From assembly GCF_002863565.1 (NCBI RefSeq), contig NZ_PGUW01000018.1, positions 1-64,000 of the forward strand: a stretch of DNA of 64,000 bases, given 5' to 3'. This DNA is from Bacillus sp. V5-8f (GTDB lineage Bacteria > Bacillota > Bacilli > Bacillales > DSM-1321). Below are positions 44,679 through 54,282 of the stretch, in pieces. Positions within the stretch are counted from its first letter, which is position 1. The number at the start of each line of letters is the position of its first letter. A model generated the notes under the pieces. That model worked only from the letters and a program-made list of their open reading frames with translations, was not told the origin of the DNA and made no database searches. The position numbers and the translations under genes are program-made.

Positions 44679-45815
44679 TTAGGACAGATTCCGTTCAAAC
44701 AAAAACTTCAATCTCCAGATTAGAAGTCGGGATGGCACAAAATGAAAAATAAAATTTCGTATCCAGGCTAAAAATGGAGATTGTATCTGTGAAGCCTTGC
44801 CAATCATTCGAGAGATTTGAATGACTTTTTTGGTGTGTCCCGTACGCTCTTTTTCGTACATGTTCAGGGCTTGATTTACTTCGTAACGCTTTAAAAGATT
44901 GGCAAGTGTAACTGCGTCTTCAATGGCTTGTCCAGCTCCTTGCCCCATGTTGGGTGTCGTTGCATGGGCAGCATCGCCTAATAAAACAATCCGGTTAAAC
45001 ACAAATTGAGAGAGCGGCTTTATATCTGAAATATCATGATGCAATAGAGTATCGGAATCGGTATTTAAAATCATATTTCTCACAATCGGAGGATGGTCTT
45101 TAAACATTTCGGCAAGCCGTTCTGGCCCAACATTTTGATAATATGCATCTTGTTGCTCGGCATTAATGCAGGCAAACCAGTATAGTTTGTTATCTATGAG
45201 CGGTGCGTAACCAAATCTTCCTTTAGTTGACCATATCTCAGAGGATGTATCTGTATTGACCAATCCATTATTTCCTGTAACCCCTCGCCAGCATGTATAA
45301 CCTGCATACTTAGGTGTGCTTTCCGGAAGGATGGCTTGTCTTATCACTGATGAAATCCCATCCGCTGCAATTAATAAATCTGCGTGTACTTCCTCCCCAT
45401 CCTGAAACGTCGCATATACTTTATCATTTCGGTACGTAACATTTAGACAATGTTTATTAAAATGTACATTTTGTTTGAACAGATAGCTGTATAATATTTG
45501 ATGTAAATGTCCACGGTGGATCGTCAGGTTTTCTACCCCAAAGTTTTTATTGAGGTGGCCAAAGTTGATAAAATTAAGCGTTTCCCCTTTTTCGTCCAGG
45601 AACAAAAGTCTATTGATCGGGTTGCCGAATTTCCTGACGTCTTCCCCAATGCCCAAATCAATAAGTGCCTGTAATGCATTAGATCCGATCCCTATGCCTG
45701 TTCCAAGCGGTTCGAATGATGGGGACCTCTCATACACATGCACCTCATGTTGTGGTTGAAGTGCTAATGCTGCAGTAAACCCTCCTATCCCACCACCAAT
45801 TATTATAATTTTCAT
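44679..45815 (-). CDS. FAD-dependent monooxygenase (salicylate hydroxylase-like)
   Basis: 378 residues from the ATG at 45815 that opens the Rossmann motif MKIIIIGGGIGGFTAALALQ; seven in-frame codons upstream are also possible. Second FAD motif: IVLLGDAAHATTPNMGQGAG QA. The DG motif is LLIAADGISSVIRQ. Class A flavoprotein hydroxylase related to YetM/PhzS-type enzymes. Substrate unknown; no regulator adjacent. Confidence 0.9.
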   Translation of the reverse strand: MKIIIIGGGIGGFTAALALQPQHEVHVYERSPSFEPLGTGIGIGSNALQALIDLGIGEDVRKFGNPINRLLFLDEKGETLNFINFGHLNKNFGVENLTIHRGHLHQILYSYLFKQNVHFNKHCLNVTYRNDKVYATFQDGEEVHADLLIAADGISSVIRQAILPESTPKYAGYTCWRGVTGNNGLVNTDTSSEIWSTKGRFGYAPLIDNKLYWFACINAEQQDAYYQNVGPERLAEMFKDHPPIVRNMILNTDSDTLLHHDISDIKPLSQFVFNRIVLLGDAAHATTPNMGQGAGQAIEDAVTLANLLKRYEVNQALNMYEKERTGHTKKVIQISRMIGKASQIQSPFLAWIRNFIFHFVPSRLLIWRLKFLFERNLS

Positions 45816-46310
45816 CCGGCAAGACCCTCTTTCCATTTCGCTTTCCTTGATTCAATCATTCACCAGGACTATGAGTATTGTAATACAAGTGGTACCGCAC
45901 ACAATTCTGTTCTTAAACGTAAGCTGCCGTTTCACATACGCTACCTTAAATGCATTTATACTCCTAAAACCTAGTGCTAGCAAATAAATAGAAGTGGTAA
46001 TTCTATTGAAGAACTACCACTAGCTTATCGCTGTTCATTAGATTTACTTCCTGCACCCCTAAGACTATTATAATATTTTCATCCGGTAAAATATTATACT
46101 TACATCTTGCCACTACTACTGGAGATGCAAATGCTAAGCAGTGTCTAAAATATAAAGAAAAAAGAGAAATAAAAGAATAAATGATGTCATTAAGTTGCAA
46201 AATAAACATCCTCTTTACACATATCAAAAATTTGGGGGAATAAAAGATTGTGCTTATATAAATGTTCACACCTACGATTTTGTTGATATGCCCTCATAAA
46301 AGTTTCTATC

Positions 46311-46455
46311 TTATATACTTGTACCCAGGATTTCTCCGTCATTTGATTTCTTTACTTTTGAAACAGTTAACCCATCACCGATTGGAATAGATGCTTCTAA
46401 GCTGTTCAGCTTCTTAGAATCAAGCATCACCATACTCACCTGGTCATTTAAAGGA
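46311..46455 (-). pseudogene. O-methyltransferase, C-terminal remnant
   Basis: The minus strand reads LDSKKLNSLEASIPIGDGLT VSKVKK, the final strand of class I SAM O-methyltransferases (YrrM-like, ending PIGDGLxVSRK). No upstream part remains. Confidence 0.55.
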
Positions 46456-46549
46456 ACCTACTCCCTATAATGACAAGCAATTTTTTCCACTTTTTTGTTT
46501 TAATTATGGTATAATCCTTCTCTAAATGTAAAGAAGGAGAGCAAATCAA

Positions 46550-47893
46550 ATGAAAAGCAGAACTTCCGTAATGATTAGTATTGTACTTGCTATGCTGGTA
46601 GCATCAATCGATACGACTATTATGAATACTACCATGCCCATCATCGCCGAAGAGCTGGGCAGATTTGACCTGTACGCATGGTCATTCGCTACATATATGA
46701 TAACCACTACAATTCTGTCACCGGTGGCTGGCAGATTATCTGATTTATTTGGAAGAAAAAGAGTATTTGGCACCGGTATTATTTTATTTTTACTTGGATC
46801 ACTTCTTTGCGGGATGTCAGCAAATATGGTCCAACTGGTAATCTTCCGCGCAGTCCAAGGAATTGGAGCAGGGTTCATGATGCCGTTCCCTGCCATCATT
46901 GCCGGCGATTTATTTCCAGTCGAAAAAAGAGGAAAAATACAAGCCCTGTTTACTGCTATGTGGGGATTATCAGCTATCCTCGCGCCCTTGCTTGGCGCGT
47001 TTTTCGTCGAGTATATGACATGGAGATGGATCTTCTTGATCAATTTGCCTGTATGCATCATCGCCTTCCTTACACTATTACCTTATAAAGAGGATTATCA
47101 GCCAAAAAAAGCAAGTGTGGATTATGTTGGCGCCGTACTTTTCGCTGCCGGTATTACGTTCCTTCTATTGGATACCGTAGTTGAAGACAATAGAGTTTTA
47201 TATACCTTGCTTGGAATCGCTTTTATTGTCGTTTTCTACTTTTATGAGAAACAGCAGGCTTCACCAATTGTTCCCTTATCCATGTTTAAAAATAAGACGA
47301 TTTCATGGATCAATATTAATGCCTTTATTGGAACGGCAGCCCTATTTGGTACATCCAGCTATATCCCCTTGTTCTTACAAAACATAGCTGAACTATCCCT
47401 TTTCCTGAGTGGCTTTACCCTTCTCGGTGTTGCGATCGGCTGGATGGCAGTAGCTGTCCCTGCCGGTAAATGGATCATGAAATACGGATACCGCAGCTTG
47501 TTGATTATTGGGAACGGCCTGTTACTAGTTTCAGGAATTTTACTGATTCTTCTAAATGAACATCATGGTTTCTGGTATGTGTTTGTTATTATGATCGTAC
47601 AAGGATTAGCCTTTGGCCTGCTGTCAACCGTTGGACTAATTGGCTCCCAACAATTAGTTGGCGGGCATGAAAAAGGAATATCCACTTCATTTTTTATGTT
47701 CTGCAGAAACATGGGTACCGCAATCGGAGTTACCATCATGGGTGCCTTATTAACAAGTGGTTCCGATTTTATGCAAGGAATTCATCATCTATTCATTTTC
47801 GGATTCGCTGGAAGCATCTTAGCTTTCATAACATCCTATTTCATAAAGAATGATCCATCTAACTCAGAAACCAACGTTCTTCCTGCGAAATAG
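46550..47893 (+). CDS. DHA2-type MFS drug transporter
   Basis: 447 residues. Motif A is GRLSDLFGRKRVFGTG; the DHA2 motif D1 is ASIDTTIMNTTMPIIAEELG; motif C-like region GAGFMMPFPAIIAGDLFPVE. Resembles EmrB/QacA-type multidrug exporters, slightly shorter than 14-helix members. AAGGAGAG precedes the ATG. No regulator adjacent. Confidence 0.9.
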   Translation: MKSRTSVMISIVLAMLVASIDTTIMNTTMPIIAEELGRFDLYAWSFATYMITTTILSPVAGRLSDLFGRKRVFGTGIILFLLGSLLCGMSANMVQLVIFRAVQGIGAGFMMPFPAIIAGDLFPVEKRGKIQALFTAMWGLSAILAPLLGAFFVEYMTWRWIFLINLPVCIIAFLTLLPYKEDYQPKKASVDYVGAVLFAAGITFLLLDTVVEDNRVLYTLLGIAFIVVFYFYEKQQASPIVPLSMFKNKTISWININAFIGTAALFGTSSYIPLFLQNIAELSLFLSGFTLLGVAIGWMAVAVPAGKWIMKYGYRSLLIIGNGLLLVSGILLILLNEHHGFWYVFVIMIVQGLAFGLLSTVGLIGSQQLVGGHEKGISTSFFMFCRNMGTAIGVTIMGALLTSGSDFMQGIHHLFIFGFAGSILAFITSYFIKNDPSNSETNVLPAK

Positions 47894-48002
47894 TGTTGCT
47901 GAATGTCATTTTATTACAACTAAGAGAGTGAAGTAATCCAATCCGCGCATAGTGCTTTTACTCAATAGCACCATAAAGGCTTCACGTGCGAGCATAGACT
48001 CC

Positions 48003-48041
48003 TAAAAAATGAGAAACGACTTATGTCGCTTCTCATTTTTT
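48003..48041 (+). terminator. terminator of the DHA2 transporter
   Basis: AAAAAATGAGAA-CGAC / GTCG-TTCTCATTTTTT stem. Confidence 0.85.
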
Positions 48042-48155
48042 ACATATGTATTTTCAACATTTTCTTGGAAACATTAGCAGGTAGCTTTTCACCCGTTATT
48101 TCAAGAAAGGCAGCCTCCCATCAACCCCTGCTCCAACAAAATACCAGAAATAAAT

Positions 48156-48180
48156 GTTTTGAATTTTTTGATAAGGGAAA
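48156..48180 (+). promoter_or_regulatory. sigma-B-type promoter
   Basis: GTTTTG, 13-base spacer, GGGAAA, 44 bases before the KGG-repeat stress protein, a family typically under sigma-B. Confidence 0.65.
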
Positions 48181-48223
48181 TGAAGTACCATTGACAGAAT
48201 TAAATCCTAAAGGAGGAATATTA

Positions 48224-48442
48224 ATGGCTAAGAACGATAGAGAAAAGAACGGTAAAATGACCGTAGAAGAAGCTGGACGTAAGGGCGGTGAGGCTACAGC
48301 TGAAACTCATGGAAAAGAATTTTATCAGGAAATCGGGCGTAAAGGCGGGGAAGCTACTGCCGAAAATCACGATAAAGAATTTTACCAGGAAATTGGTGAA
48401 AAGGGTGGAAAGGCGCGAGCCGAAAAGCGTAATGATGATTAA
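48224..48442 (+). CDS. GsiB-like KGG-repeat stress protein
   Basis: 72 residues from the ATG at 48224 after AAAGGAGG; a frame extending to 48023 lacks a ribosome site. Three KGG (stress-induced acidophilic) motifs: AGRKGGEATAETHGKEFYQE, IGRKGGEATAENHDKEFYQE and IGEKGGKARAEKR. Highly hydrophilic, like GsiB/LEA-type proteins thought to protect against drying. Shorter than B. subtilis GsiB (123 residues). Sigma-B-type promoter upstream, terminator downstream. Confidence 0.88.
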   Translation: MAKNDREKNGKMTVEEAGRKGGEATAETHGKEFYQEIGRKGGEATAENHDKEFYQEIGEKGGKARAEKRNDD

Positions 48443-48461
48443 AAACTATAGATAAACACAG

Positions 48462-48505
48462 AACTAGAAAAGAGCGAAGGATCTTCATCCCCTCTTTTCT
48501 AGTTT
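48462..48505 (+). terminator. terminator of the KGG gene
   Basis: AACTAGAAAAGAG / CTCTTTTCTAGTT perfect 13-bp stem. Confidence 0.85.
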
Positions 48506-48595
48506 TCTGTGTGTATATTAAGCCTAATTACCTTGAAGAGTGCGGGCAAGATTACATGTATTCAGAACCTTATTTGAACATCAAGAAACTAATAG

Positions 48596-48916
48596 TTAAT
48601 TTTTTAATAGTTGTGTAATGTCAATATCAGTCATTGCCAAAGCGTCAGAAAAAGTTTTTACTTCTTGTTGTACCCAGTAATCATAGATTCGTGCTAAATT
48701 TTTCCTGTCATATACGGTATTCTTGTAAGCGTTAAAAAAATACACTAACAAAACATTCACTACCACAGTAGGTAATTGATTGCGGTGGGATAAGTTTTTA
48801 AAGGCAATTTTATCTAAACCTCGAATGTTACCTTCCAGAATTCCCTTAAGAGTTTCCGAAGGTGATTTACTCTGACAGAATTTCATAAAGCCAGGATCAT
48901 ATATATCCATTATCAT
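48596..48916 (-). CDS. DnaB_2/DnaD-like domain, single-domain protein
   Basis: 106 residues; AGGAG is nine bases before the ATG. The segment LPTVVVNVLLVYFFNAYKNT ... LARIYDYWVQQEVKTFSDAL has the pattern of the DnaB_2 domain of Gram-positive helicase loaders (GVINVLIxYV...KIAxxWxRKxVxTVxxA). Full DnaB/DnaD proteins are two to four times longer. It may be a truncated paralogue from a phage or plasmid, or a small functional domain. Confidence 0.55.
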   Translation of the reverse strand: MIMDIYDPGFMKFCQSKSPSETLKGILEGNIRGLDKIAFKNLSHRNQLPTVVVNVLLVYFFNAYKNTVYDRKNLARIYDYWVQQEVKTFSDALAMTDIDITQLLKN

Positions 48917-49096
48917 TGGGTGTACTCCTAATTTGTGAATTTATCCTGTTACTATATCACAAATTCACATGAATATTACCTATAAAATGTAAAAATAGTA
49001 AGGATATAAAAAGACAATTTATGTTAATTTACACCAACCGATAAGTCAAATCGTTCTGTTTTATTGCCTGTAACGCTTCACCATGAGAAGGGAAAA

Positions 49097-49211
49097 TTAG
49101 ACAAGCCGCTCACGTTCATCATCAGATATAACAAATAAAGTAAGTGTCTGGTGGTTGTTCATCTAATGTTTTATAACGACAACAAGGACAAGTATATTTC
49201 AGATTTTCACC
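49097..49211 (-). pseudogene. CPCC cysteine-rich protein remnant
   Basis: The minus strand reads GENLKYTCPCCRYKTLDEQP PDTYFICYI then a stop; the next frame adds SDDERERLV. CPCC and the spacing to FIC(Y)I are the mark of the CPCC zinc family. Frameshifted and truncated. Confidence 0.6.
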
Positions 49212-49340
49212 TCATACTGTTTCTTTTGCTTTGCTATTTCTTACTAATCCACGTTGATGTCATTCTCCTTTTTTTCCATTTAAGATAAGGGCCCTAAACA
49301 TTGTAGCAGAAATGGGCGGGAATATAAGACAAAGTATTCT

Positions 49341-49372
49341 AACCTTCCCCGTTAGCTAAATAAGAAAAAGCC
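49341..49372. repeat. dispersed repeat, copy B (left part)
   Basis: AACCTTCCCCGTTAGCTAAA TAAGAAAAAGCC, matching the left flank of the repeat family. Confidence 0.5.
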
Positions 49373-49508
49373 ACCTTATATTCATGGACGCTATTTTTCA
49401 CGCATTGTATAGTTAGGTTAATGAAGATGGTTGTTCAAAACATGTTATAAGTTTGTCAAAACTCTATGAGGTGACAAATGAATTTAACGGCTTAAAAGGA
49501 GAACTTCG

Positions 49509-49787
49509 TTATTTTGCTTCTTTTTTTCGTCTCCTTCTAACCAATAAATAAATCAATAATATAGCTGGAACAATGATCATTAGTATTTGCCCTATTACCC
49601 ACAATATATAACCAATGTATTGGGAATCTGTACAAACATTAGGACCACACAGATATTCACGTGCATCATCCTGAAAAATATCTATAATAACTAATGGTAA
49701 TCCTAGGAAAAACACAATGCCAAATGTATAAAATAACCAATATAATATCAAAAAGATAAATATTAATTTTAGCAATATTTTTTTCAC
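49509..49787 (-). CDS. small membrane protein
   Basis: 92 residues from a GTG at 49787, six bases after GAGGTG; the frame extends further without a ribosome site. Two helices (about 6-32 and 53-82) with a loop containing two Cys (LCGPNVC). C-terminal RRRRKK. No family recognised. Confidence 0.6.
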   Translation of the reverse strand: MKKILLKLIFIFLILYWLFYTFGIVFFLGLPLVIIDIFQDDAREYLCGPNVCTDSQYIGYILWVIGQILMIIVPAILLIYLLVRRRRKKEAK

Positions 49788-49991
49788 AGTACTCACCTCA
49801 GGAATAAAATATCCTGCTTCCTGAATCAATAATTTGTTTCTTCACAATCTGTTATCTCGCCTAAGACAAATATTGTCGGTGGATGATCCAACCAGATAAT
49901 GTTATAATAATTAACATTAAATAAATATTACTTGGGTCCTTTTTGACTTCCCATAGTCCCTTCCCTCAGTAATGGAAAGGAGACTTAACAA

Positions 49992-50258
49992 ATGTCCAAA
50001 GACCATTTAGTAAAACTGTTAGAAGAACTTTGTTTCTTTGGTGATGTCGAAATCACACATACCTTTTCAAAAAATCAAAAGCCTATACTGTCAGTATGTT
50101 GCATAAAGAAGGAAAATTTATTTGAAGTATCATATTTATTTCAGGTGACTTATATACAAGACCAAACTTCAGTAATATATAAAACTGTAGATGATGCCGC
50201 AACAGCTATTGACGATAGTCTAAATAATAGCCCAGAAGAAGCCGCTAATTTAATTTAG
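49992..50258 (+). CDS. hypothetical cytoplasmic protein
   Basis: 88 residues after AAAGGAGA. Mixed alpha/beta composition (LFEVSYLFQVTYIQDQTSVI); no signal, helix or family recognised. Composition and ribosome site support a real gene. Confidence 0.55.
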   Translation: MSKDHLVKLLEELCFFGDVEITHTFSKNQKPILSVCCIKKENLFEVSYLFQVTYIQDQTSVIYKTVDDAATAIDDSLNNSPEEAANLI

Positions 50259-50454
50259 TGGCTTTTTGCTTTGTGCTTAAAGTAATTACTCATCATATTT
50301 TTTAGAAGCAGGTTTCTGTACTGGGGTTGCTAATCTAACTAATAAAATCTTATCCCAGGCTAACCAATTGTATATCATTATTCATTGATCTCACTTTACA
50401 CCACTGATGACTAAAATTTTGGATAAAAAATGAAAAACAAGCATTGTTTAATGT

Positions 50455-51645
50455 TTACATTTTTCGAGAATCAGATGCTACTTCCCTCAATCTATTACGT
50501 TTTAAAGTAGTACCTAGTATGACAATCATGCTTCCTAATCCAAGCCAGAAAAGGAAAGTAACTGAAGTATCCCATGTTAATCCTTCACCAAAGAAGAATA
50601 ATTTTCGAAGACCTTCTATCATAAATCGCATTGGCAACCAAGAGTAAATCCAATCCCGATAAAACGGAGACATCATTTCAGGTGCCATTGCCAGTAAAGG
50701 TGCTCCAAAGAATAGCAATAAGGCAAAGACTGCAATACCCTTAATCCCAACTAACGAAAGTACAGCTAAAATCATTAGTATGAAGCTAAATGAGGTAATA
50801 GATAAAAATAAGGCTGTATCCATGTAATCTGGAATATTCAGTCCTACCATTCCCTCTGCTATCCAGGTAAATCCGAATCCAATAACTAGTGCTACAATAC
50901 CACCCATTACAATTTGCCCTACCTTTGTGACAAGACTTTCTTTTCGAGTGCTGATCGGCAATTTACTAATGGCAATAAAGAGAATCGCTGCACTAGCCAA
51001 ACATGCCATCCATAATGGCTGGAATAATGAAATAGGAGAATTTCCGTTAGCACTATCCGTTCCGATTTCATTCACATTTGTGACTTTCTTAGCGATTGGA
51101 ACTGCAAGGCTAGCAGCCTGTTTCGCCGTTATAGTTGCTCCTTGCTTTTCAAATCCATCAAGAAGTTGTTGACGGACAGTGTTGTTCATATTGTCCACTA
51201 CCCCATTCAAAACCTGTCCTGCCATAGTTGATGCAGCCGTATTCATTCCCTGATTGATAAATATTTGTACTTCTGGTGAAGTAGGTGCTGGTGTCCGTAA
51301 TGATGCTTGCTTCGCACTAAAGTCTTTCGGAATGACCAATGCTGCATAATATTTTTGATTATCCAACCCTTTTTGTACTTCCTTTTCGGACTTTACTTCA
51401 ACCCATTTAACAGCAGGGTCTTCGTCCTTTGTGGTTGCTGAAGTTTTTTGCATCATTTCAATAATCGTTTGACCCATATTCATCTTTGGTTGATTAGGAA
51501 TATCCAATCCCTCATCCTCATTCACGATCGCAATAGGCAGATTTTTTGGCTGCGGTTGAACCGACGGAAATAATGTTAGTGAAAAAATAAAAATGATTGC
51601 TAATGCGATTATGGGCGAAACTAATAACAGTTTGTTTTTGAACAT
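50455..51645 (-). CDS. YhgE/Pip-like ABC-2 type membrane protein
   Basis: 396 residues from the ATG at 51645 after GGAGGG. A first helix (about 7-28) is followed by a 180-residue extracytoplasmic domain (PIAIVNEDEGLDIPNQPKMN) and five helices from about 205 on. This is the YhgE/Pip layout of small exporters. The divergent TetR gene and a perfect 12-bp inverted repeat between them indicate TetR-controlled efflux (inference). Confidence 0.85.
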   Translation of the reverse strand: MFKNKLLLVSPIIALAIIFIFSLTLFPSVQPQPKNLPIAIVNEDEGLDIPNQPKMNMGQTIIEMMQKTSATTKDEDPAVKWVEVKSEKEVQKGLDNQKYYAALVIPKDFSAKQASLRTPAPTSPEVQIFINQGMNTAASTMAGQVLNGVVDNMNNTVRQQLLDGFEKQGATITAKQAASLAVPIAKKVTNVNEIGTDSANGNSPISLFQPLWMACLASAAILFIAISKLPISTRKESLVTKVGQIVMGGIVALVIGFGFTWIAEGMVGLNIPDYMDTALFLSITSFSFILMILAVLSLVGIKGIAVFALLLFFGAPLLAMAPEMMSPFYRDWIYSWLPMRFMIEGLRKLFFFGEGLTWDTSVTFLFWLGLGSMIVILGTTLKRNRLREVASDSRKM

Positions 51646-51675
51646 ATATTTTACCCTCCTTGTTTGTTTGTTATA

Positions 51676-51701
51676 ATAATAAACAACCTGTTGTTTATTA
51701 T
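51676..51701. promoter_or_regulatory. TetR-type operator, perfect inverted repeat
   Basis: ATAATAAACAAC, two bases, GTTGTTTATTAT: 12-bp perfect arms, 31 bases before the YhgE/Pip start. A second weaker pair GTGTT/AACAC at 51756-51773 lies before the regulator. Confidence 0.75.
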
Positions 51702-51814
51702 ATTTCAAATTTTATAACTGAATCCTATTCTGTTCAATAATCAAAAATATCGGATGTGTTGGTTACGGAACACTTTTTATAAATGTGTTGGATAAAAGTT
51801 AGGGAGGAAGTAAC

Positions 51815-52432
51815 TTGCGTGAAAGTAATACGGATTTACGGGTCATTCGGACAAAAGAATCCATCCGAGATGCCCTCGTAGAATTAATCGAAGAAAAAGG
51901 TTTCGATACCATTACGGTTAAGGACATCACAACTAGAGCAAAAATTAATAGAGGCACATTTTATGCACACTATCAAGACAAATATGATTTAATGACTCAA
52001 TGCGAAGATGAAATAATGTTTGAAATGTCCAGAATTGCAAAACAGAACTTTCCAAATGTAGCTGCTGAAATTGAAACTAACTCATCAACTTTAGCACCCT
52101 TTTCTCTTGCAGTTTCAATATTTGAGTATCTTAATGAAAACAGTGGTTTTATGAAAGCTGTTTTAGGTGCAAAAGGAGATTTATCATTCCAAACAAGACT
52201 GAAAGATTTTATGTGGAAAACAATAATTGGAAATGATGTAAACGGAATGATCAAACAGGAAAATTTACTTGTTCCAGGACAATACTTAATTTCTTATATT
52301 GCGTCTGCACATATAGGGGTAATTCAACAATGGTTGAATAGTGGCATGAAAGAATCTTCTCAAGAAATGGCTCGTATTCTATCGACCATTACAGTTAATG
52401 GTCCATTCTTTGCTGCTGGGTTAAAAAAATAA
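51815..52432 (+). CDS. TetR family regulator
   Basis: 205 residues from a TTG after AGGGAGGAAG. The HTH (about 10-60) has ALVELIEEKGFDTITVKDIT and INRGTFYAHYQDKYDLM. The C-terminal domain resembles the TetR_C_8 group often paired with YhgE genes. It is divergent from the YhgE/Pip gene and presumably represses it through the inverted repeat. Confidence 0.9.
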   Translation: MRESNTDLRVIRTKESIRDALVELIEEKGFDTITVKDITTRAKINRGTFYAHYQDKYDLMTQCEDEIMFEMSRIAKQNFPNVAAEIETNSSTLAPFSLAVSIFEYLNENSGFMKAVLGAKGDLSFQTRLKDFMWKTIIGNDVNGMIKQENLLVPGQYLISYIASAHIGVIQQWLNSGMKESSQEMARILSTITVNGPFFAAGLKK

Positions 52433-52439
52433 ATTGGTA

Positions 52440-52480
52440 AAAGGGATATTACCTAAAAAACAGGTACTGTCCCTTTATTA
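52440..52480 (+). terminator. terminator of the TetR gene
   Basis: AAAGGGA-TACCT / AGGTA-TCCCTTT stem. Confidence 0.7.
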
Positions 52481-52485
52481 TTATT

Positions 52486-52677
52486 ATGCTTCTTCAACTA
52501 ACCGCACCCTTTAGTTTAATAAGGACTCTCGCGTTAGAAGGATTAGATAACTATGGAGTACATTATTCAGAGGAAATCGTTAAAGGAGATTTAGATGAAA
52601 CAAGCAAAAAAATTGTTGAAGAAGTTATTAACACGAACCGCAGACATGTTGAAAAGTTAAGCCAACTTCTCCATTAA
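52486..52677 (+). pseudogene. helical protein C-terminal fragment
   Basis: From about residue 12 the frame reads IRTLALEGLDNYGVHYSEEI and continues to VEKLSQLLH, a ferritin-like or coat-protein-like helical end. The first residues are encoded by dispersed-repeat sequence (52493-52524), and no ribosome site precedes it. Probably a fragment whose 5' part was replaced by the repeat. Confidence 0.4.
52493..52524. repeat. dispersed repeat, copy C (one flank)
   Basis: TTCAACTAACCGCACCCTTT AGTTTAATAAGG, a flank of the repeat family. Confidence 0.5.
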
Positions 52678-52797
52678 AACTTGAATAGGACCATTAAAGC
52701 CATTTGATGGTCCCTCCTTGTACCTTCATACTTCTTCATCCCTCCTGCACACCAACAAAATGGTTAGTTAAACTACAACAATGTTATTTATCCTGCT

Positions 52798-52879
52798 TGT
52801 TCAACTATCCTGCCCCGTTTGTTCAATAAGAAATTCAACAAAAAAAAGGCGGTTAATCCTTCTTGGGTCAACGCACCTA
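52798..52879. repeat. dispersed repeat, copy D (complete)
   Basis: Left flank TGTTCAACTATCCTGCCCCG then TTTGTTCAATAAGAAA, an A-run, and the hairpin GGCGGTTAATCC...GGGTCAACGCACC. One of the most complete copies. Confidence 0.65.
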
Positions 52880-52912
52880 TCTACAAGTGATCCTTAATTT
52901 GATGTATCGCTT

Positions 52913-53929
52913 TTATAAATTTAATTTATTTTCAATTTCGAGGGTTGGAAAATAATCACCAAATTCATTAGTTTCCTTTTCATTACGATGCATACTAATA
53001 GTCCCTATTCCATCATAAGTAATAGTTAGTATTTGCCAACCTTCATAGTTTAATAATTCATCTGATAATTGACTATATGAATTAACTGCCAAATCCTCAG
53101 CAGGAAATAGTTCATTGGGTGCCAAAACAATCGTTGCCTTTACTTCACCATTTTCAAAAGCAACGTTGTCAAAAGTGTCATTTTCCCCAATAGAATAATT
53201 TGCTATAATTTCTTTTGCTTTTTCTTCTGTAATTTGCTGTTGCGATTGTTCAACTGCTTCTTCCTCAGATTCCTCTAATTGTTCCTCTTGTCTTTGTTCT
53301 TCTTCTTCAATTGTTTTTTCCTTGGAGAGGCTTGCTAAAAACTGTTCTTTTGTATGGGCGTTACTAACCAAAAACGTTTTTGATTCTAAGGTTATTTGCT
53401 CAGATTCTTCGTAGCTGTTTATTGAAATGGCCCCACCGAAATCTTCTTCTATCCCACTTAAATAAAGGTCGGATAAATACTCAGAACCCAAAAGTTCGCC
53501 CCAGGCCTTATTTTTTGAACCGCTGAGTTCTACAGATAAGCCTATTTCATAGTTCCCGTTCGGAAATAAACGATCCTCATCCGGAACAAATTCAGTCATT
53601 ACCTTACCGTCCTTATCAACAGTCACAGAGATAAGATTGTCTAATACAGCAACGTCTTGAATAATATTTTCATTTTCAGGTACTGGAACTAAAGTAACGT
53701 CTACTTCAGTGCCTTTTGGTAGGTTGGTATGTAGGAGTACCTCAATTTTATTTGTTTCTGGCACGTATTTCGCATCAACAATATCAAAAGACATATTCCT
53801 TGTTCCCTCTTCTGATTTCGGAAACGCTTTGTCGAACGCACTCACAGGATTTTCTTCCGGAGCCTGTGTACATCCAACCAATAAGAAAAATAATGCAAAG
53901 ATAAAAAAATGATTTCTATACTTTCTCAA
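52913..53929 (-). CDS. lipoprotein with an acidic central segment
   Basis: About 338 residues if it starts at the TTG at 53929, giving a textbook lipoprotein signal LRKYRNHFFIFALFFLLVGC with the lipobox Cys. The frame stays open to an ATG at 53998, adding 23 unlikely residues. A Glu/Gln-rich coil (about residues 212-240) divides a beta-rich N-terminal domain (EVDVTLVPVPENENII) from a C-terminal domain (ILTITYDGIGTISMHRNEKE). Similar bipartite lipoproteins occur in Bacillus; function unknown. Confidence 0.7.
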   Translation of the reverse strand: MRKYRNHFFIFALFFLLVGCTQAPEENPVSAFDKAFPKSEEGTRNMSFDIVDAKYVPETNKIEVLLHTNLPKGTEVDVTLVPVPENENIIQDVAVLDNLISVTVDKDGKVMTEFVPDEDRLFPNGNYEIGLSVELSGSKNKAWGELLGSEYLSDLYLSGIEEDFGGAISINSYEESEQITLESKTFLVSNAHTKEQFLASLSKEKTIEEEEQRQEEQLEESEEEAVEQSQQQITEEKAKEIIANYSIGENDTFDNVAFENGEVKATIVLAPNELFPAEDLAVNSYSQLSDELLNYEGWQILTITYDGIGTISMHRNEKETNEFGDYFPTLEIENKLNL

Positions 53930-54110
53930 TTTCTGATTCCCCGTCCTTAGATGATTTTTCCATTGATTATTATACGGTACGTGCCTTTTATAAACCATTG
54001 AGAAAAAATGGTATATGTTTAAGTGGTTTTTCGTAACAATTGTTGGTTTTACAGAACGGGATAAGACTAGACCACTTTAAGATAACGATTGCTACGGAAA
54101 CCTTCTTTAA

Positions 54111-54195
54111 GTAAACTGCCCCTTTAGTGGAACAAGAAAAGCTGCTTCAAAAGCAGCTAGGATCTTATACTCAAGCACCCTTTAGTTTAAGTGAA
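54111..54195. repeat. dispersed repeat, copy E (complete)
   Basis: GTAAACTGCCCCTTTAGTGG flank, a perfect AGCTGCTT/AAGCAGCT stem, then AGCACCCTTTAGTTTAAGTG. Confidence 0.6.
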
Positions 54196-54282
54196 TTTAT
54201 TCACAATTTCATAAATGAAAGCAATTTTATTTATCAGTTAGCAGTGTTTTTAGTTACCTAATTCTTTACCTAATTCTTTACC

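Noticed and set aside
46003-46269. 88-codon minus-strand frame
   Set aside because: AT-rich, no ribosome site, no recognised domain; the C-terminal part (ENIIIVLGVQEVNLM) is protein-like but too weak to call.
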